A DNA stretch of 64,000 nucleotides from Erwinia sp. E602 (GCF_018141005.1 NZ_CP046582.1:3286001-3350000), one strand, 5' to 3'; positions 18,012 to 26,645 are shown, counted from the first letter of the stretch. The notes: generated by a model from the sequence alone, not told the origin. Made by a program: numbers and translations.

Positions 18012-19139
18012 CTAAATAGCATAAATAGCCAGGTAGAGCAGCCATCCGCTGACCAGCGCCCACGCCAGCATCGGCACGGAGTAGAGGTGGAAATGCCACC
18101 AGATCCGGCGATCTTTCGCCATCCGCAGCGCGATCAGGTTGGCCAGCGAGCCGGGTAACAGACCGAAGCCGCCAATGTTTACCGCCCAGGCCAGCAACAC
18201 CGTCGGCGGCAGGCTGCTTAACAGCAGGATGGTGGTCGGCACGTTGCTGATCAGCTGGGAGAGCCCGGCGGCCAGAAGGAAGCCGTGCAGTTCCGACAGC
18301 GAACCCGCCGCCTGCAGGCCAGTCTGCAGCAGCGGCAGCTTTGTCAGCAGGAACACGTCGACAAACATGGCGATAAACACCACCAGCAGGCTCCAGTCGA
18401 TGGTCAGCAGAATGCGCCGCGCCATCATCAGGAACACCACCACGACCAGCCCCAGCGCCCACAGCGCCAGATCCAGCTCCAGCGCCGCCAGAAACACGCC
18501 GTACAGCACGGCGCTGGTCCACAGCAGCGGTCGCTGCCAGCCGCTCTCCTCAACGTGCTCGTGGCGCTCAATGCGTTTACCGGAGAAGCAGCAGGCGGTC
18601 AGCAGCAGCAGGCTGGCGGTTAGCATCGCCGCCAGCGGCGCCATCTGGCCGATAAAGGTGAAAAAGCCGCTGCCGGCGTGCCGCCATAACAGAATGTTTT
18701 GCGGGTTGCCGATCGGCGTCAGCAGCGAACCGGCGTTAACCGCCAGCGCCTGAAAGATGATCAGCCGGGCGATCGGCAGCGCCGAGTACTTGCGCAGCGA
18801 CAGCGTCAGCGGCACGAGAATAAACAGCGCCACGTCGTTGGTCAGAAAGGTGGAGAGCAGCGCGGCGGCGGCCACCAGAAACAGCGCCAGCGAGCGCTGC
18901 CGGTGAAAGCCCTGTACCAGGCGGCGGCCGAGCACGTCAAAATAGCCGCTGGCCTCGATGCCCTTGGTCAGCATCAGCAGGCCACACAGGGTTACCATGG
19001 TCGGCCAGTCGACGGCGCGCGGCAGCTCGGCGAAGGTGAACGGAACATAGCAGGCCAGCAGCAGGCCCAGAACCACTAACAGATGCAGAAAACGATCGTG
19101 CAAAAAAGGCCTGAGCAGGGTTGTCATACTGGCTCGCAA
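18012..19139 (-). CDS. ybiR: Inner-membrane anion transporter YbiR
   Basis: Polytopic protein of 375 residues of the ArsB/NhaD-like anion permease group, about the size of E. coli YbiR (372). Hydrophobic segments run throughout, with the conserved LTNDVALFILVPLTLSL and SNVPTTILLLSSL helix-loop elements at symmetric positions, which in this superfamily line the transport site. The substrate is not established. The ATG lies 12 bases after the mntR stop codon on the same strand, so the two are almost certainly cotranscribed, as in E. coli. Confidence 0.9.
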   Translation of the reverse strand: MRASMTTLLRPFLHDRFLHLLVVLGLLLACYVPFTFAELPRAVDWPTMVTLCGLLMLTKGIEASGYFDVLGRRLVQGFHRQRSLALFLVAAAALLSTFLTNDVALFILVPLTLSLRKYSALPIARLIIFQALAVNAGSLLTPIGNPQNILLWRHAGSGFFTFIGQMAPLAAMLTASLLLLTACCFSGKRIERHEHVEESGWQRPLLWTSAVLYGVFLAALELDLALWALGLVVVVFLMMARRILLTIDWSLLVVFIAMFVDVFLLTKLPLLQTGLQAAGSLSELHGFLLAAGLSQLISNVPTTILLLSSLPPTVLLAWAVNIGGFGLLPGSLANLIALRMAKDRRIWWHFHLYSVPMLAWALVSGWLLYLAIYAI

Positions 19140-19151
19140 AGGTGATAGATA

Positions 19152-19604
19152 TTACTGACGGCTGTCGCTGAACTGCCTGAAAATCGCCAGCGTCTCGTCG
19201 CTGACGTGATGTTCGATGCCTTCCGCATCGCGCCGCGCGGTATCGGGGCTGATGCCCAGCGCCAGCAGGAAGGTCTCGACGATGTGATGGCGCTCGCGAC
19301 TCTCTTCCGCCAGCTTCTCCCCTTCCGGGGTCAGGAACACGCCACGGTACGGCACCTGCTCGACCAGGCCCCCGCCCGCAAGGCGTTTCAGCATCTTCGC
19401 CACGGTGGGTTGTGACACGCCAAGGCGGGCGGCCATATCAACCTGACGCGCCTCGCCAAACTCGCGGATCAGGTCGGAAATCAGCTCAACATAGTCATCG
19501 ATTAATTCGCGACGGTGGGCCTCACGTACCTGGCGGAAGCCTTCGACATGCTCTTCAATCTCTTTCAGTGGCGCGGGCACTGCAACTTTTGCGCGACGAC
19601 TCAT
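19152..19604 (-). CDS. mntR: Manganese-responsive regulator MntR
   Basis: DtxR-family repressor that binds Mn(II) and controls manganese import and the small protein MntS. The 150 residues closely follow E. coli MntR (155): the [21 protein letters not shown] helix carrying metal ligands (shown in part), helix-turn-helix [21 protein letters not shown], then the dimerisation half with [11 protein letters not shown] supplying histidines. It is divergent from mntS, and a perfect 18-bp MntR-type palindrome lies between them. ybiR follows in the same transcript. Confidence 0.95.
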   Translation of the reverse strand: MSRRAKVAVPAPLKEIEEHVEGFRQVREAHRRELIDDYVELISDLIREFGEARQVDMAARLGVSQPTVAKMLKRLAGGGLVEQVPYRGVFLTPEGEKLAEESRERHHIVETFLLALGISPDTARRDAEGIEHHVSDETLAIFRQFSDSRQ

Positions 19605-19722
19605 TCAGCTTCCTCTTCTTATTAACCGACGTCATTTTCAACACCGCGTCGGTCTGTTGGAGTGACATTGTAATCGAAGCTCAAAGAAGCACAAAATTTA
19701 GCGTATTAGCTCTGGCTATAGG

Positions 19723-19740
19723 GTATAGCCTGTGCTATAC
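19723..19740. promoter_or_regulatory. MntR box upstream of mntS
   Basis: GTATAGCCTGTGCTATAC is a perfect 7-bp inverted repeat with a 4-base spacer, matching the ATAGC/GCTAT arms known for enterobacterial MntR sites. An overlapping dyad, GGCTATA and TATAGCC around GGG (19714-19730), shares its left arm and may be a second half-site pair. Confidence 0.75.
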
Positions 19741-19786
19741 CTGTTGATAATTCGACCTTACCCCGATTAACCGGAGGGACATTGCC

Positions 19787-19894
19787 ATGAAACGACCGCT
19801 GCTGCTGAAACTGCTCTGCCGCTCGCCGTTTACCCTGCGCCTGATGCTGCTGGAAATGCTGACCGATCGGAAGCCTGCCCGTCAGGCTTCCTGA
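19787..19894 (+). CDS. mntS: Small manganese-homeostasis protein MntS
   Basis: A 35-residue protein that in E. coli (42 residues) raises usable intracellular manganese when the metal is scarce, apparently by inhibiting the exporter MntP; MntR with Mn represses it. The core SPFTLRLMLLEML aligns with E. coli SPFKVRLMLLSML. ATG at 19787 follows CCGGAGGGAC, a strong ribosome site. The divergent position from mntR and the MntR box 47 bases upstream confirm identity. It is shorter than in E. coli at both ends, and its last 9 codons coincide with a hairpin. Confidence 0.88.
   Translation: MKRPLLLKLLCRSPFTLRLMLLEMLTDRKPARQAS
19869..19891 (+). terminator. Hairpin spanning the 3' end of mntS
   Basis: GGAAGCCTG and CAGGCTTCC pair perfectly over 9 bp with loop CCCGT, ending one base before the mntS stop codon TGA. 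No U-run follows directly. It could stabilise the short mRNA or end it with Rho. Confidence 0.4.
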
Positions 19895-20118
19895 CCCCCG
19901 GCCAATATGACACTTTTGTTTAGTCCCTCACATAACGACTTCATTTCACTGGTTGCCTTTCTTTAAAACAGCGATTATCTTGCCAGCCTTTCGTAAAGAG
20001 TGCAGGCAGACCGGATCACCTTCCTCCCGTCCCCCCCATTTCTGACGAGCTGTTTCAGGCACTCTGCCACTTCAGCCCTCTGAAGCGACGCGCTTTGGCT
20101 TTTGATTAAGAACCGAGA

Positions 20119-21699
20119 ATGAATCTGACACTGATAAAAACTGCCGCGGCAGGCCGCTACCGTGCGTGGCTGAGCCCGTGGACCGGACTGTACCTGCTGT
20201 TTTCTGTTTTAATTAATCTGGCTTTTGGCTACCCGCTCAGCCTGCCCTACAGCGTGGCGTTTACCGTGCTGCTGCTGCTGCTGGCCGCCGTTGCGCCGCG
20301 CAGCCTGAAAGTGTTGGTGGCAGGCACCGCGCTGGTCGCCGGGCTCTATTATCCTTTTGGCCAGGCGTTCGGCCCGCCCAACTTCAATACCCTGCTGGCG
20401 ATGCACGCCACCAGCGTGGAAGAGGCCAGCGAAACGCTGCTGATCTTCCCGCTGCATGACTATCTGCTGGGGCTGCTGATCGTCGTCTGTGGCGCGATCG
20501 CCCTGTGGCGAAAAGCACCGGTCAGACGGCGCTGGGGTCATCTACACAGCGCCGGCCTGGCGCTGGTGGCGATCGCCTGGCTGACGCAGCCGGTGCTTAA
20601 CCAGCTTACCGGCGGCGTGTTTAACCCGAAAGATGCCGGTATTCCGCTGGTGCGCTTTGTGAAAGACACGCTGGAGAGCAAGCTGTCGGTCAACCGTGAA
20701 ATCAGCCGCATGCAGCAGCTCTCCACCCTGCAGGACGACTGGCACCTGCTCGGCGTGAAGCCTGACCGGCAGATCTACGTGGTGGTGATCGGTGAGAGCG
20801 CCCGCCGCGATGCGCTCGGCGCTTTTGGCGGCCACTGGGATAACACGCCGTTTGCCAGCCAGCTACCGGGGCAGTTTTTCACCCGTTATACCTCTGCCGC
20901 CTCGTCAACGCAGAAATCGCTGGGGCTGACCTTAAACCTGGTGAGTAACGGCACGCCGCAGTATCAGAACAACATCATCAGCCTCGCCAACCGCGCCGGA
21001 TTTGACACCTGGTGGATCTCAAATCAGGGGCAGATCGGCCAGTACGATACGCCGGTAGCCAGCATCGCCCTGCGGGCGAAAAACGTTCACTTCCTCAAGC
21101 AGGGCGATTTTGAAGCCGACAAGAACACCCGTGATGAAGACCTGCTACCTTTTACCGCTGCCGCGCTGGCGCGCCCGGTGGATGCCCCGCGCCTGCTGGT
21201 TTATCACCTGGTAGGGTCGCATCCTAAGGCCTGCGACCGCACCCGGGGGCGCTACGTCGAGTTTCTGCACTCGAAAGAGACGTCCTGCTACCTCTACAGC
21301 ATCACCCAGACCGACGGTTTTCTGCAGCAGCTGTGGCAGCAGCTGCACAACAGCGGCCTGAGCTATTCGATGATCTATTTTTCCGATCACGGTCTGGCCT
21401 TTAAAGAGAAAGGCACCGTCAACGAATACCTGACCCACGATGATAAGTACCGGCAGAACTTTGAGGTGCCGCTGTTCGTCGCCTCGAGCGGCGATACCCA
21501 CCATCAGGTGATTGACCGGCCGCGCTCGGCAAACGACTTTTTAACGCTGTTCTCGCAGTGGACCGGGATCCGCACCCGCGAAATCACCCCAGGCTACCGC
21601 TTTATCTCCGCTGAGAAAGCCCCGCCGGTGGAGGTGACTAACTTTGCGCTGAAACGGCTGCCGTTCAGCCAGCTGCAGCAGGACCCGATCCTCAAATAG
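20119..21699 (+). CDS. opgE: Phosphoethanolamine transferase OpgE (YbiP)
   Basis: Inner-membrane enzyme with a periplasmic alkaline-phosphatase-like domain; in E. coli it decorates osmoregulated periplasmic glucans with phosphoethanolamine. The 526 residues match YbiP (527). Four to five membrane helices fill the first about 170 residues. The catalytic domain shows VVIGESARRDALGAFGG (metal ligand Glu), the nucleophile region TRYTSAASSTQKS, and YFSDHGL with the Asp/His metal ligands. The position between mntS and ompX is as in E. coli. An EptA/EptC lipid A role is less likely given this synteny. Confidence 0.9.
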   Translation: MNLTLIKTAAAGRYRAWLSPWTGLYLLFSVLINLAFGYPLSLPYSVAFTVLLLLLAAVAPRSLKVLVAGTALVAGLYYPFGQAFGPPNFNTLLAMHATSVEEASETLLIFPLHDYLLGLLIVVCGAIALWRKAPVRRRWGHLHSAGLALVAIAWLTQPVLNQLTGGVFNPKDAGIPLVRFVKDTLESKLSVNREISRMQQLSTLQDDWHLLGVKPDRQIYVVVIGESARRDALGAFGGHWDNTPFASQLPGQFFTRYTSAASSTQKSLGLTLNLVSNGTPQYQNNIISLANRAGFDTWWISNQGQIGQYDTPVASIALRAKNVHFLKQGDFEADKNTRDEDLLPFTAAALARPVDAPRLLVYHLVGSHPKACDRTRGRYVEFLHSKETSCYLYSITQTDGFLQQLWQQLHNSGLSYSMIYFSDHGLAFKEKGTVNEYLTHDDKYRQNFEVPLFVASSGDTHHQVIDRPRSANDFLTLFSQWTGIRTREITPGYRFISAEKAPPVEVTNFALKRLPFSQLQQDPILK

Positions 21700-21738
21700 C
21701 CGCTTAATCGCGCCGCACGGCCGGTTAACAGGCAAAAA

Positions 21739-21764
21739 AAAATCCGCCCCGGGGGGCGGATTTT
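21739..21764. terminator. Bidirectional terminator between opgE and ompX
   Basis: AAAATCCGCCCC and GGGGCGGATTTT pair over 12 bp around a GG loop. The A-run on one side and the T-run on the other make it work for both converging genes. Confidence 0.9.
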
Positions 21765-21799
21765 CACGCGGACCCGCTTGGCGGGTCAGGCAGCAGCGA

Positions 21800-22309
21800 T
21801 TAGAAGCTGTAGCCTACGCCAGCAGTCCAGGTGCCAACGTCAACGTTACGAATACGGCTCTGCTCGTAGCCCATGTCCAGAGCAACGTTCTGGATTGGGT
21901 TGAACTGCAGACCTGCACCGTAGGAGAAACCTACGTCGCTTGAATCATTTTTTTCGCGGTTTGGTTCGTTGTACTGGAACTTACCGTAACCGATACCTAC
22001 AACACCGTATACGCTTGCCCAGTCGTTCAGACGGTAAGCCGGACCACCGGTGAAGCCGTAGTACTGGGCTTTGATGTAGTCGCCAGACTCGGTACGGTTT
22101 TTGTTGATGTAGGTGAAGGAACCGATCCAACCCAGTGGGTCGTTACCGTTCTCATAACGGTATTTCAGGTTCAGACCGTTAGCTTTGTTAGCCACGCCCT
22201 GGGCATCACCCTGAGCATAACCGGCAGAGACGGTGCTTTGTGCCATCGCAGAACCAGCAGAAACGGCCAGTACGCAAGCCAGCGCAGAAAGACATGCAAT
22301 TTTTTTCAT
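21800..22309 (-). CDS. ompX: Outer-membrane protein OmpX
   Basis: Eight-stranded outer-membrane beta-barrel of the Ail/Lom family, linked to adhesion, serum resistance and envelope stress. The 169-residue precursor begins MKKIACLSALACVLAV and has a signal peptide cleaved after about residue 23 (SAMA). Alternating aromatic and polar strands end in the C-terminal WTAGVGYSF, the BamA recognition form with terminal Phe. The start is fixed at 22309 by GAGGTGGTT and homology; a longer frame upstream is the 5' leader. In E. coli this leader is a target of the CyaR and MicA small RNAs. Confidence 0.95.
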   Translation of the reverse strand: MKKIACLSALACVLAVSAGSAMAQSTVSAGYAQGDAQGVANKANGLNLKYRYENGNDPLGWIGSFTYINKNRTESGDYIKAQYYGFTGGPAYRLNDWASVYGVVGIGYGKFQYNEPNREKNDSSDVGFSYGAGLQFNPIQNVALDMGYEQSRIRNVDVGTWTAGVGYSF

Positions 22310-22353
22310 AACCACCTCAAATGTGAAAGTACTTCTCTCCTGACAACGCTGAA

Positions 22354-22359
22354 AATATA
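22354..22359 (-). promoter_or_regulatory. Candidate extended -10 of ompX
   Basis: On the minus strand the sequence reads TGTTATATT, a TG-N extended -10 with TATATT about 45 bases before the ompX ATG. No good -35 is visible. The AT-rich stretch 22380-22560 upstream contains no recognised gene. Confidence 0.4.
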
Positions 22360-22676
22360 ACAAAGGTCAGCGAGAAACTCTGCCCTGATTTTGTTGTCCA
22401 ATAGAATGTTTGGTGTAACAGGAAGTTAATGAAACAATCTATGTCATTCTTTTTACTTATATTTATCGGAATTAATGCGCTATTGTCATCCGTTGTAAAA
22501 AAAAGTTCATTAAGAGTAATCCTAATCAAAAGCTGACGTTTCTTTACCAAAAATCGCCCTTTTTGCCCTACCGCAACGTTTTTTTCTTACTTCCCTCTCC
22601 TGTTTTGCCAGACATATCCGTTACACTCATGGCCGATCCCCCCCGACTGATTACTGGAATAGAAGGCGCAAACAGG

Positions 22677-23573
22677 ATGTTCTCACCAACGGTTAAAGAG
22701 TCCCCCTGGTTTTCGGTGCTTTTGCTGCTTATCGCCATGACCTCGATTCAGGGCGGCGCGGCGCTGGCGAAGACGCTGTTTCCGCAGGTTGGCGCACCGG
22801 GGATCACCGCGCTGCGACTGGGGCTGGGCACGCTGATCCTCTGCGCCATCTTCCGCCCCTGGCGACTGCGCTTCAGCCGCCAGCAGGCGCTGCCGCTGAT
22901 TTTCTATGGCCTGTCGCTGGGGGGGATGAACTTTCTGTTTTATCTCTCGCTGCGCACCGTGCCGCTGGGCATCGCGGTAGCGCTGGAGTTTATCGGGCCG
23001 CTGACGCTGGCGCTGCTCGGCTCGCGGCGGCCGCTGGACTTTGTCTGGGTGGCGCTGGCGATACTGGGTATGTACTGGCTGCTGCCGATCGGCAATGAGA
23101 TTAACGGCGTCGACCCTCAGGGTGCCCTGCTGGCGCTGGCCGCGGGCGCGCTGTGGGTGGTCTATATCCTCGCCGGCCAGCGCGCCGGCAGTGAACACGG
23201 CCCGGCCACGGTAGCGATGGGTTCGCTGATCGGCTCGCTGGTGTTTGTGCCGCTGGGACTGGCGCTGGCCAACAGCGGAGCCTGGACGCTGGCGCTGCTG
23301 CCGATCGGCCTGCTGATTGCCATTCTCTCCAGCGCGCTGCCCTACTCGCTGGAGATGGTGGCGCTGACCCGGTTGCCGTCCCGCACCTTTGGCACCTTAA
23401 TGAGCCTTGAGCCGGCGATGGCCGCGCTGTCCGGTATGCTGTTTCTCGGTGAAGTGCTCAGCCCGGTGCAGTGGCTGGCGCTGCTGGCGATTATCAGCGC
23501 CTCGGTCGGCTCAACGCTGACCCTGCGACCGGCAAAATCTGAGATCGTGCCGGTGAAGCCGTCGGGTGAATGA
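22677..23573 (+). CDS. rhtA: Threonine/homoserine exporter RhtA
   Basis: Inner-membrane exporter of the EamA/DMT family with ten predicted helices, which exports threonine, homoserine and related amino acids. The 298 residues match E. coli RhtA (295) closely: SIQGGAALAKTLFPQVGAPG (shown up to the limit), SLGGMNFLFYLSLRTVPLGI, GQRAGSEHGPATVAMGSLIG and PYSLEMVALTRLPSRTFGTL. The ATG at 22677 is chosen because the hydrophobic first helix starts soon after it; in-frame upstream codons at 22563 and 22629 add sequence not conserved in E. coli. The order ompX-rhtA-dps is conserved. Confidence 0.93.
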   Translation: MFSPTVKESPWFSVLLLLIAMTSIQGGAALAKTLFPQVGAPGITALRLGLGTLILCAIFRPWRLRFSRQQALPLIFYGLSLGGMNFLFYLSLRTVPLGIAVALEFIGPLTLALLGSRRPLDFVWVALAILGMYWLLPIGNEINGVDPQGALLALAAGALWVVYILAGQRAGSEHGPATVAMGSLIGSLVFVPLGLALANSGAWTLALLPIGLLIAILSSALPYSLEMVALTRLPSRTFGTLMSLEPAMAALSGMLFLGEVLSPVQWLALLAIISASVGSTLTLRPAKSEIVPVKPSGE

Positions 23574-23936
23574 AATGTTAACGGATTGATGGGGTGCCGC
23601 GCCTTATTTGCCGGCGCAGGCGCTGAGCGGTGAATTAATCTGCGGATCTCACACCGGTTACATGAAACATTCTGTTACCGGTGCGAATAAAATATCGCAA
23701 CCTCACCATCACCTCAGAAGCAAAACATTTTAAATCAATAACATAAAACACAAACAATTATAGTAATAATTCTCAATAATACTTTCCTCTCCGCTTTTAC
23801 CAAATTATCAGCTCTTCACCAGCGACAGTCAGCCGCTATTAAAGCGATAGCTGTTAACGTCGCTGCAGAGTCAGGATCCGGTGCTATACTTAACCTCGTA
23901 GAAATTCAGGACACCCCGACTATTAAGAGGACGTTA
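23574..23936. other. rhtA-dps intergenic region
   Basis: About 360 bases without a gene. It holds a near-perfect inverted repeat CACCGGTTAC/GTTACCGGTG (23652-23661 and 23674-23683, one mismatch), a very AT-rich block (23700-23800) and the dps promoter. The AT-rich block includes an AATAATTCTCAATAAT stretch loosely like a Fur site. Confidence 0.5.
23885..23890 (+). promoter_or_regulatory. dps promoter -10 element
   Basis: CCGGTGCTATACTTAACCTC is nearly identical to the E. coli dps promoter, whose CTATACT -10 is read by sigma-S (and sigma-70 with OxyR). Start of transcription is expected near 23897, about 43 bases before the ATG. Confidence 0.75.
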
Positions 23937-23939
23937 ATG

Positions 23940-24443
23940 ATGAGTACCGCAAAACTGGTTAAAGCCAAATCTTCCGATCTGATTTACACCCGTAACGACG
24001 TGGCCGACGACGAGAAAAAAGCCACCATCGACGTGCTTAACCGTCTGGTGATTGAATTTATCGACCTGTCGCTGATCACCAAACAGGCGCACTGGAACAT
24101 GCGCGGTGCCAACTTTATCGGCGTCCATGAGATGCTGGACGGCTTCCGTACCGCCATTACCGACCATCAGGACACCATCGCCGAACGTGCCGTGCAGCTG
24201 GGCGGCGTGGCGCTGGGTACCGCGCAGATCGTGGCGGACAAAAGCCCGCTGAAAAGCTACCCGCTGAACATTCACAGCGTGCAGGACCACCTGAAGGCGC
24301 TGGCCGATCGTTATGCTATCGTCGCCAACGACACCCGTAAGGCGATTGGCGAAGTCTCTGATGAAGACACCGCCGATATCTTCACCGCCGCCTCGCGCGA
24401 TCTGGACAAGTTCCTGTGGTTTATCGAAGCCAATATTGAGTAA
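23940..24443 (+). CDS. dps: DNA-binding ferritin-like protein Dps
   Basis: Forms a dodecamer that oxidises and stores iron with hydrogen peroxide and compacts DNA in starved or oxidatively stressed cells. The 167 residues equal E. coli Dps in length. The Lys-rich N-terminal tail ([12 protein letters not shown]) needed for DNA binding is present. Ferroxidase ligands appear in [14 protein letters not shown] (His) and [16 protein letters not shown] (Asp/Glu). Tandem ATG codons occur at 23937 and 23940; the second gives the E. coli start, with AAGAGG nine bases upstream. Confidence 0.96.
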   Translation: MSTAKLVKAKSSDLIYTRNDVADDEKKATIDVLNRLVIEFIDLSLITKQAHWNMRGANFIGVHEMLDGFRTAITDHQDTIAERAVQLGGVALGTAQIVADKSPLKSYPLNIHSVQDHLKALADRYAIVANDTRKAIGEVSDEDTADIFTAASRDLDKFLWFIEANIE

Positions 24444-24482
24444 TCCACGCCGGCCGCCCGCGGCGGCCAGCTGAACGATACC

Positions 24483-24511
24483 AAAGCAGAGGCTCACTCC
24501 TCTGCTTTTTT
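24483..24511 (+). terminator. Rho-independent terminator of dps
   Basis: AAAGCAGAGG and CCTCTGCTTT form a 10-bp stem with loop CTCACT and end in six T residues. It separates dps from the following zinc-finger gene. Confidence 0.88.
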
Positions 24512-24529
24512 GCATTTCAGGGGGTAACT

Positions 24530-24793
24530 ATGGCCAGCGGGTGGGCACGGGATGATGCCGTGCAGGAGCAGATTGACTCAACCATTGATGATGCCGTGCT
24601 GCGCGCGCGCCGGGCGCTGCACCACGGGGCCAGCGCCGAGTTCTGCGAGGAGTGCGGTGAGCCGATTCCGCATGCGCGCCGTGAAGCGCTGCCCGGCGTC
24701 CGTTACTGCATCGCGTGCCAGCAGGCGCACGACGAGCGTCATGACGCGGCGCTGTTCAACCGCCGGGGCAGTAAGGACAGCCAGCTGCGCTGA
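24530..24793 (+). CDS. ybiI: DksA/TraR-type zinc-finger protein YbiI
   Basis: An 87-residue protein matching E. coli YbiI (88). The N-terminal MASGWARDDAVQEQIDSTID and C-terminal FNRRGSKDSQLR are conserved at both ends. The C4 zinc finger is CEEC ... CIAC. The family resembles DksA but lacks the long coiled coil, so direct RNA polymerase secondary-channel control is unproven. In E. coli ybiI lies about ten genes away beside fiu/ybiX; here it follows dps, a local rearrangement. The terminator upstream means it needs read-through or its own promoter. Confidence 0.9.
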   Translation: MASGWARDDAVQEQIDSTIDDAVLRARRALHHGASAEFCEECGEPIPHARREALPGVRYCIACQQAHDERHDAALFNRRGSKDSQLR

Positions 24794-24904
24794 ATTTTTT
24801 TACAAAACCAGCGCTGTACAGCAACAAATTCATTTCCTGCGGCACTATCTGTTGTTTTTATCCGCCAGTTTGCTACAACTTCACCTGCACCACGACAGAT
24901 GATT

Positions 24905-24921
24905 CGCACCAAAACGGTGCC
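24905..24921. promoter_or_regulatory. NtrC enhancer site 1 of glnHPQ
   Basis: CGCACCAAAACGGTGCC matches the NtrC consensus TGCACCAWWWTGGTGCA at all but three positions, keeping both GCACC/GGTGC arms. It lies about 120 bases upstream of the predicted start site, as in E. coli. Confidence 0.75.
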
Positions 24922-24930
24922 CCACTTTCG

Positions 24931-24947
24931 TGCAGCACCCCAGTGCG
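24931..24947. promoter_or_regulatory. NtrC enhancer site 2 of glnHPQ
   Basis: TGCAGCACCCCAGTGCG keeps the TGC..C/..GTGC arms with the same 17-base geometry and lies 26 bases after site 1, so NtrC dimers would bind on nearly the same helix face. Confidence 0.6.
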
Positions 24948-25007
24948 CGCCAGGAATCGTCAGAAAAAGCGTGTTCAAGCCACTGTTTTTTATTACCATT
25001 GCAAAGC

Positions 25008-25023
25008 TGGCACGATTTTTTCA
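25008..25023 (+). promoter_or_regulatory. Sigma-54 promoter of glnHPQ
   Basis: TGGCACGATTTTTTCA contains the -24 GG and a degenerate -12 element (TC for GC), and is almost the same as E. coli glnHp2 (TGGCATGATTTTTTCA). Start expected near 25034, about 50 bases before glnH. Confidence 0.8.
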
Positions 25024-25083
25024 TAGCGCTGCAGGCACAACATTGGGCGACTACCGTTCCCGAGAAGCAAAAAGGATAAAATG

Positions 25084-25830
25084 ATGAAGTCGATTTTCAA
25101 GCTGTCACTTGCCGCATTAACGCTGGCATTCGCTGTTACTTCCACCGCTGCTGACAAGAAGCTGGTTGTCGCTACCGACACCGCTTTTGTTCCTTTCGAA
25201 TTCAAGCAGGGTGATAAGTATGTCGGTTTCGACATCGACCTGTGGGACGCCGTCGCTAAGCAGCTGAACGTTGCCTACGAGTTGAAGCCAATGGACTTCA
25301 GCGGCATCATCCCTGCGCTGCAGACCAAAAACGTTGACGTGGCGCTGGCCGGTATCACCATCACCGAAGAACGTAAGAAAGCGATCGACTTCTCCGACGG
25401 CTACTACAAAAGCGGCCTGCTGGTGATGGTTAAAGCCAACAACACCGAAGTGAAAGGCATCGATGATCTGAACGGTAAAGTGGTGGCAGTGAAGAGCGGT
25501 ACCGGTTCTGTAGACTACGCGAAACAGCACATCAAAACCAAAGACCTGCGTCAGTTCCCGAACATCGATAACGCCTATATGGAACTGGGTACCAACCGTG
25601 CTGACGCGGTGCTGCACGACACGCCAAATATCCTCTACTTCATCAACACCGCCGGTAAAGGCCAGTTCAAGTCAGTCGGTGAGTCTATTGAAGCCCAGCA
25701 GTACGGCATCGCTCTGCCAAAAGGCAGTGATGACCTGCGTGAGAAGATTAACGGCGCGCTGAAAACTATTCGCGACAACGGTACCTATAACCAGATCTAC
25801 AAAAAATGGTTCGGTACTGAGCCAAAATAA
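25084..25830 (+). CDS. glnH: Glutamine-binding periplasmic protein GlnH
   Basis: Periplasmic receptor of the high-affinity glutamine ABC importer. The 248 residues equal E. coli GlnH in length and are very similar. A signal peptide ends near residue 22 (STA-ADKK). The family-3 solute-binding fold shows [20 protein letters not shown] at the start (to the 20-residue limit), [19 protein letters not shown] and the ligand-contacting GTGSVDYAK. Tandem ATGs occur at 25081 and 25084; the second matches E. coli. Control by sigma-54 and NtrC is shown by the sites upstream. Confidence 0.96.
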   Translation: MKSIFKLSLAALTLAFAVTSTAADKKLVVATDTAFVPFEFKQGDKYVGFDIDLWDAVAKQLNVAYELKPMDFSGIIPALQTKNVDVALAGITITEERKKAIDFSDGYYKSGLLVMVKANNTEVKGIDDLNGKVVAVKSGTGSVDYAKQHIKTKDLRQFPNIDNAYMELGTNRADAVLHDTPNILYFINTAGKGQFKSVGESIEAQQYGIALPKGSDDLREKINGALKTIRDNGTYNQIYKKWFGTEPK

Positions 25831-25859
25831 TAACAGAAGATACCCAAATGATTTTCGAC

Positions 25860-25947
25860 CCCGGTGCCGGTTAACTCTGGCATCGGGTATAAAGCAGGAA
25901 GGGTATACATTAATGACAGGAGCGTTACACGGCGCTCCTGCGTTTTT
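25860..25947 (+). terminator. Two hairpins between glnH and glnP
   Basis: The first is CCCGGTGCC/GGCATCGGG (25860-25868, 25879-25887; one mismatch). The second is CAGGAGCG/CGCTCCTG (25917-25924, 25933-25940) followed by CGTTTTT. Together they should lower glnPQ expression relative to glnH, which the receptor-to-permease ratio requires. Confidence 0.7.
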
Positions 25948-25985
25948 CCACATCAACAAAATGGTTTTTGAACCGGAGAATAAAC

Positions 25986-26645
25986 ATGCAGTTTGACTGG
26001 AGCGCCATCTGGCCTGCTATCCCAATCCTGCTTGAAGGCGCCAAGATGACCCTGTGGATCTCGGTCCTCGGTCTGCTCGGCGGCGTCATTATCGGCCTGG
26101 CGGCGGGTTTTGCCCGCGCCTACGGCGGCTGGCTGTCGCGCAACGTCGCGCTGGTCTTTATTGAGCTGATCCGCGGCACCCCGATCGTGGTGCAGGTGAT
26201 GTTCATCTACTTTGCGCTGCCGATGGCCTTCACCGACCTGCGCATTGACCCGTTCAGCGCGGCGGTGGTCACCATAATGATCAACTCCGGTGCCTATATC
26301 GCTGAAATCACCCGTGGTGCGGTGCTGTCGATTAACCGCGGCTTCCGCGAAGCCGGCCTGGCGCTGGGCCTCTCCAGCCGCGAAACGCTGCGCTACGTGA
26401 TTATGCCGCTGGCGCTGCGCCGTATGCTGCCGCCGCTGGGCAACCAGTGGATCGTCAGCATCAAAGATACCTCGCTGTTTATCGTGATCGGCGTGGCTGA
26501 ACTGACCCGTCAGGGGCAGGAAATTATTGCCGGTAACTTCCGTGCGCTGGAGATCTGGAGCGCCGTTGCCGTCATCTATCTGATTATTACGCTGGTGCTG
26601 AGCTTTGTTCTGCGTCGCCTTGAGAGAAGGATGAAAATCCTGTGA
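25986..26645 (+). CDS. glnP: Glutamine ABC importer permease GlnP
   Basis: Inner-membrane permease of the GlnHPQ importer, 219 residues, nearly collinear with E. coli GlnP. It has about five membrane helices and the cytoplasmic EAA loop [20 protein letters not shown] that docks on GlnQ. The ATG at 25986 gives [15 protein letters not shown] as in E. coli; a TTG at 25968 is in frame but lies before the GGAGAA ribosome site. It overlaps glnQ by four bases. Confidence 0.96.
   Translation: MQFDWSAIWPAIPILLEGAKMTLWISVLGLLGGVIIGLAAGFARAYGGWLSRNVALVFIELIRGTPIVVQVMFIYFALPMAFTDLRIDPFSAAVVTIMINSGAYIAEITRGAVLSINRGFREAGLALGLSSRETLRYVIMPLALRRMLPPLGNQWIVSIKDTSLFIVIGVAELTRQGQEIIAGNFRALEIWSAVAVIYLIITLVLSFVLRRLERRMKIL

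Noticed and set aside
17884..18522. 212-codon minus-strand frame overlapping ybiR
   Set aside because: Alternative frame of ybiR with Gly/Ala/Arg-rich sequence; the ybiR frame has clear homology.
23762..23780. Fur box upstream of dps
   Set aside because: Only about 9 of 13 core positions agree in an AT-rich block; chance similarity cannot be excluded.
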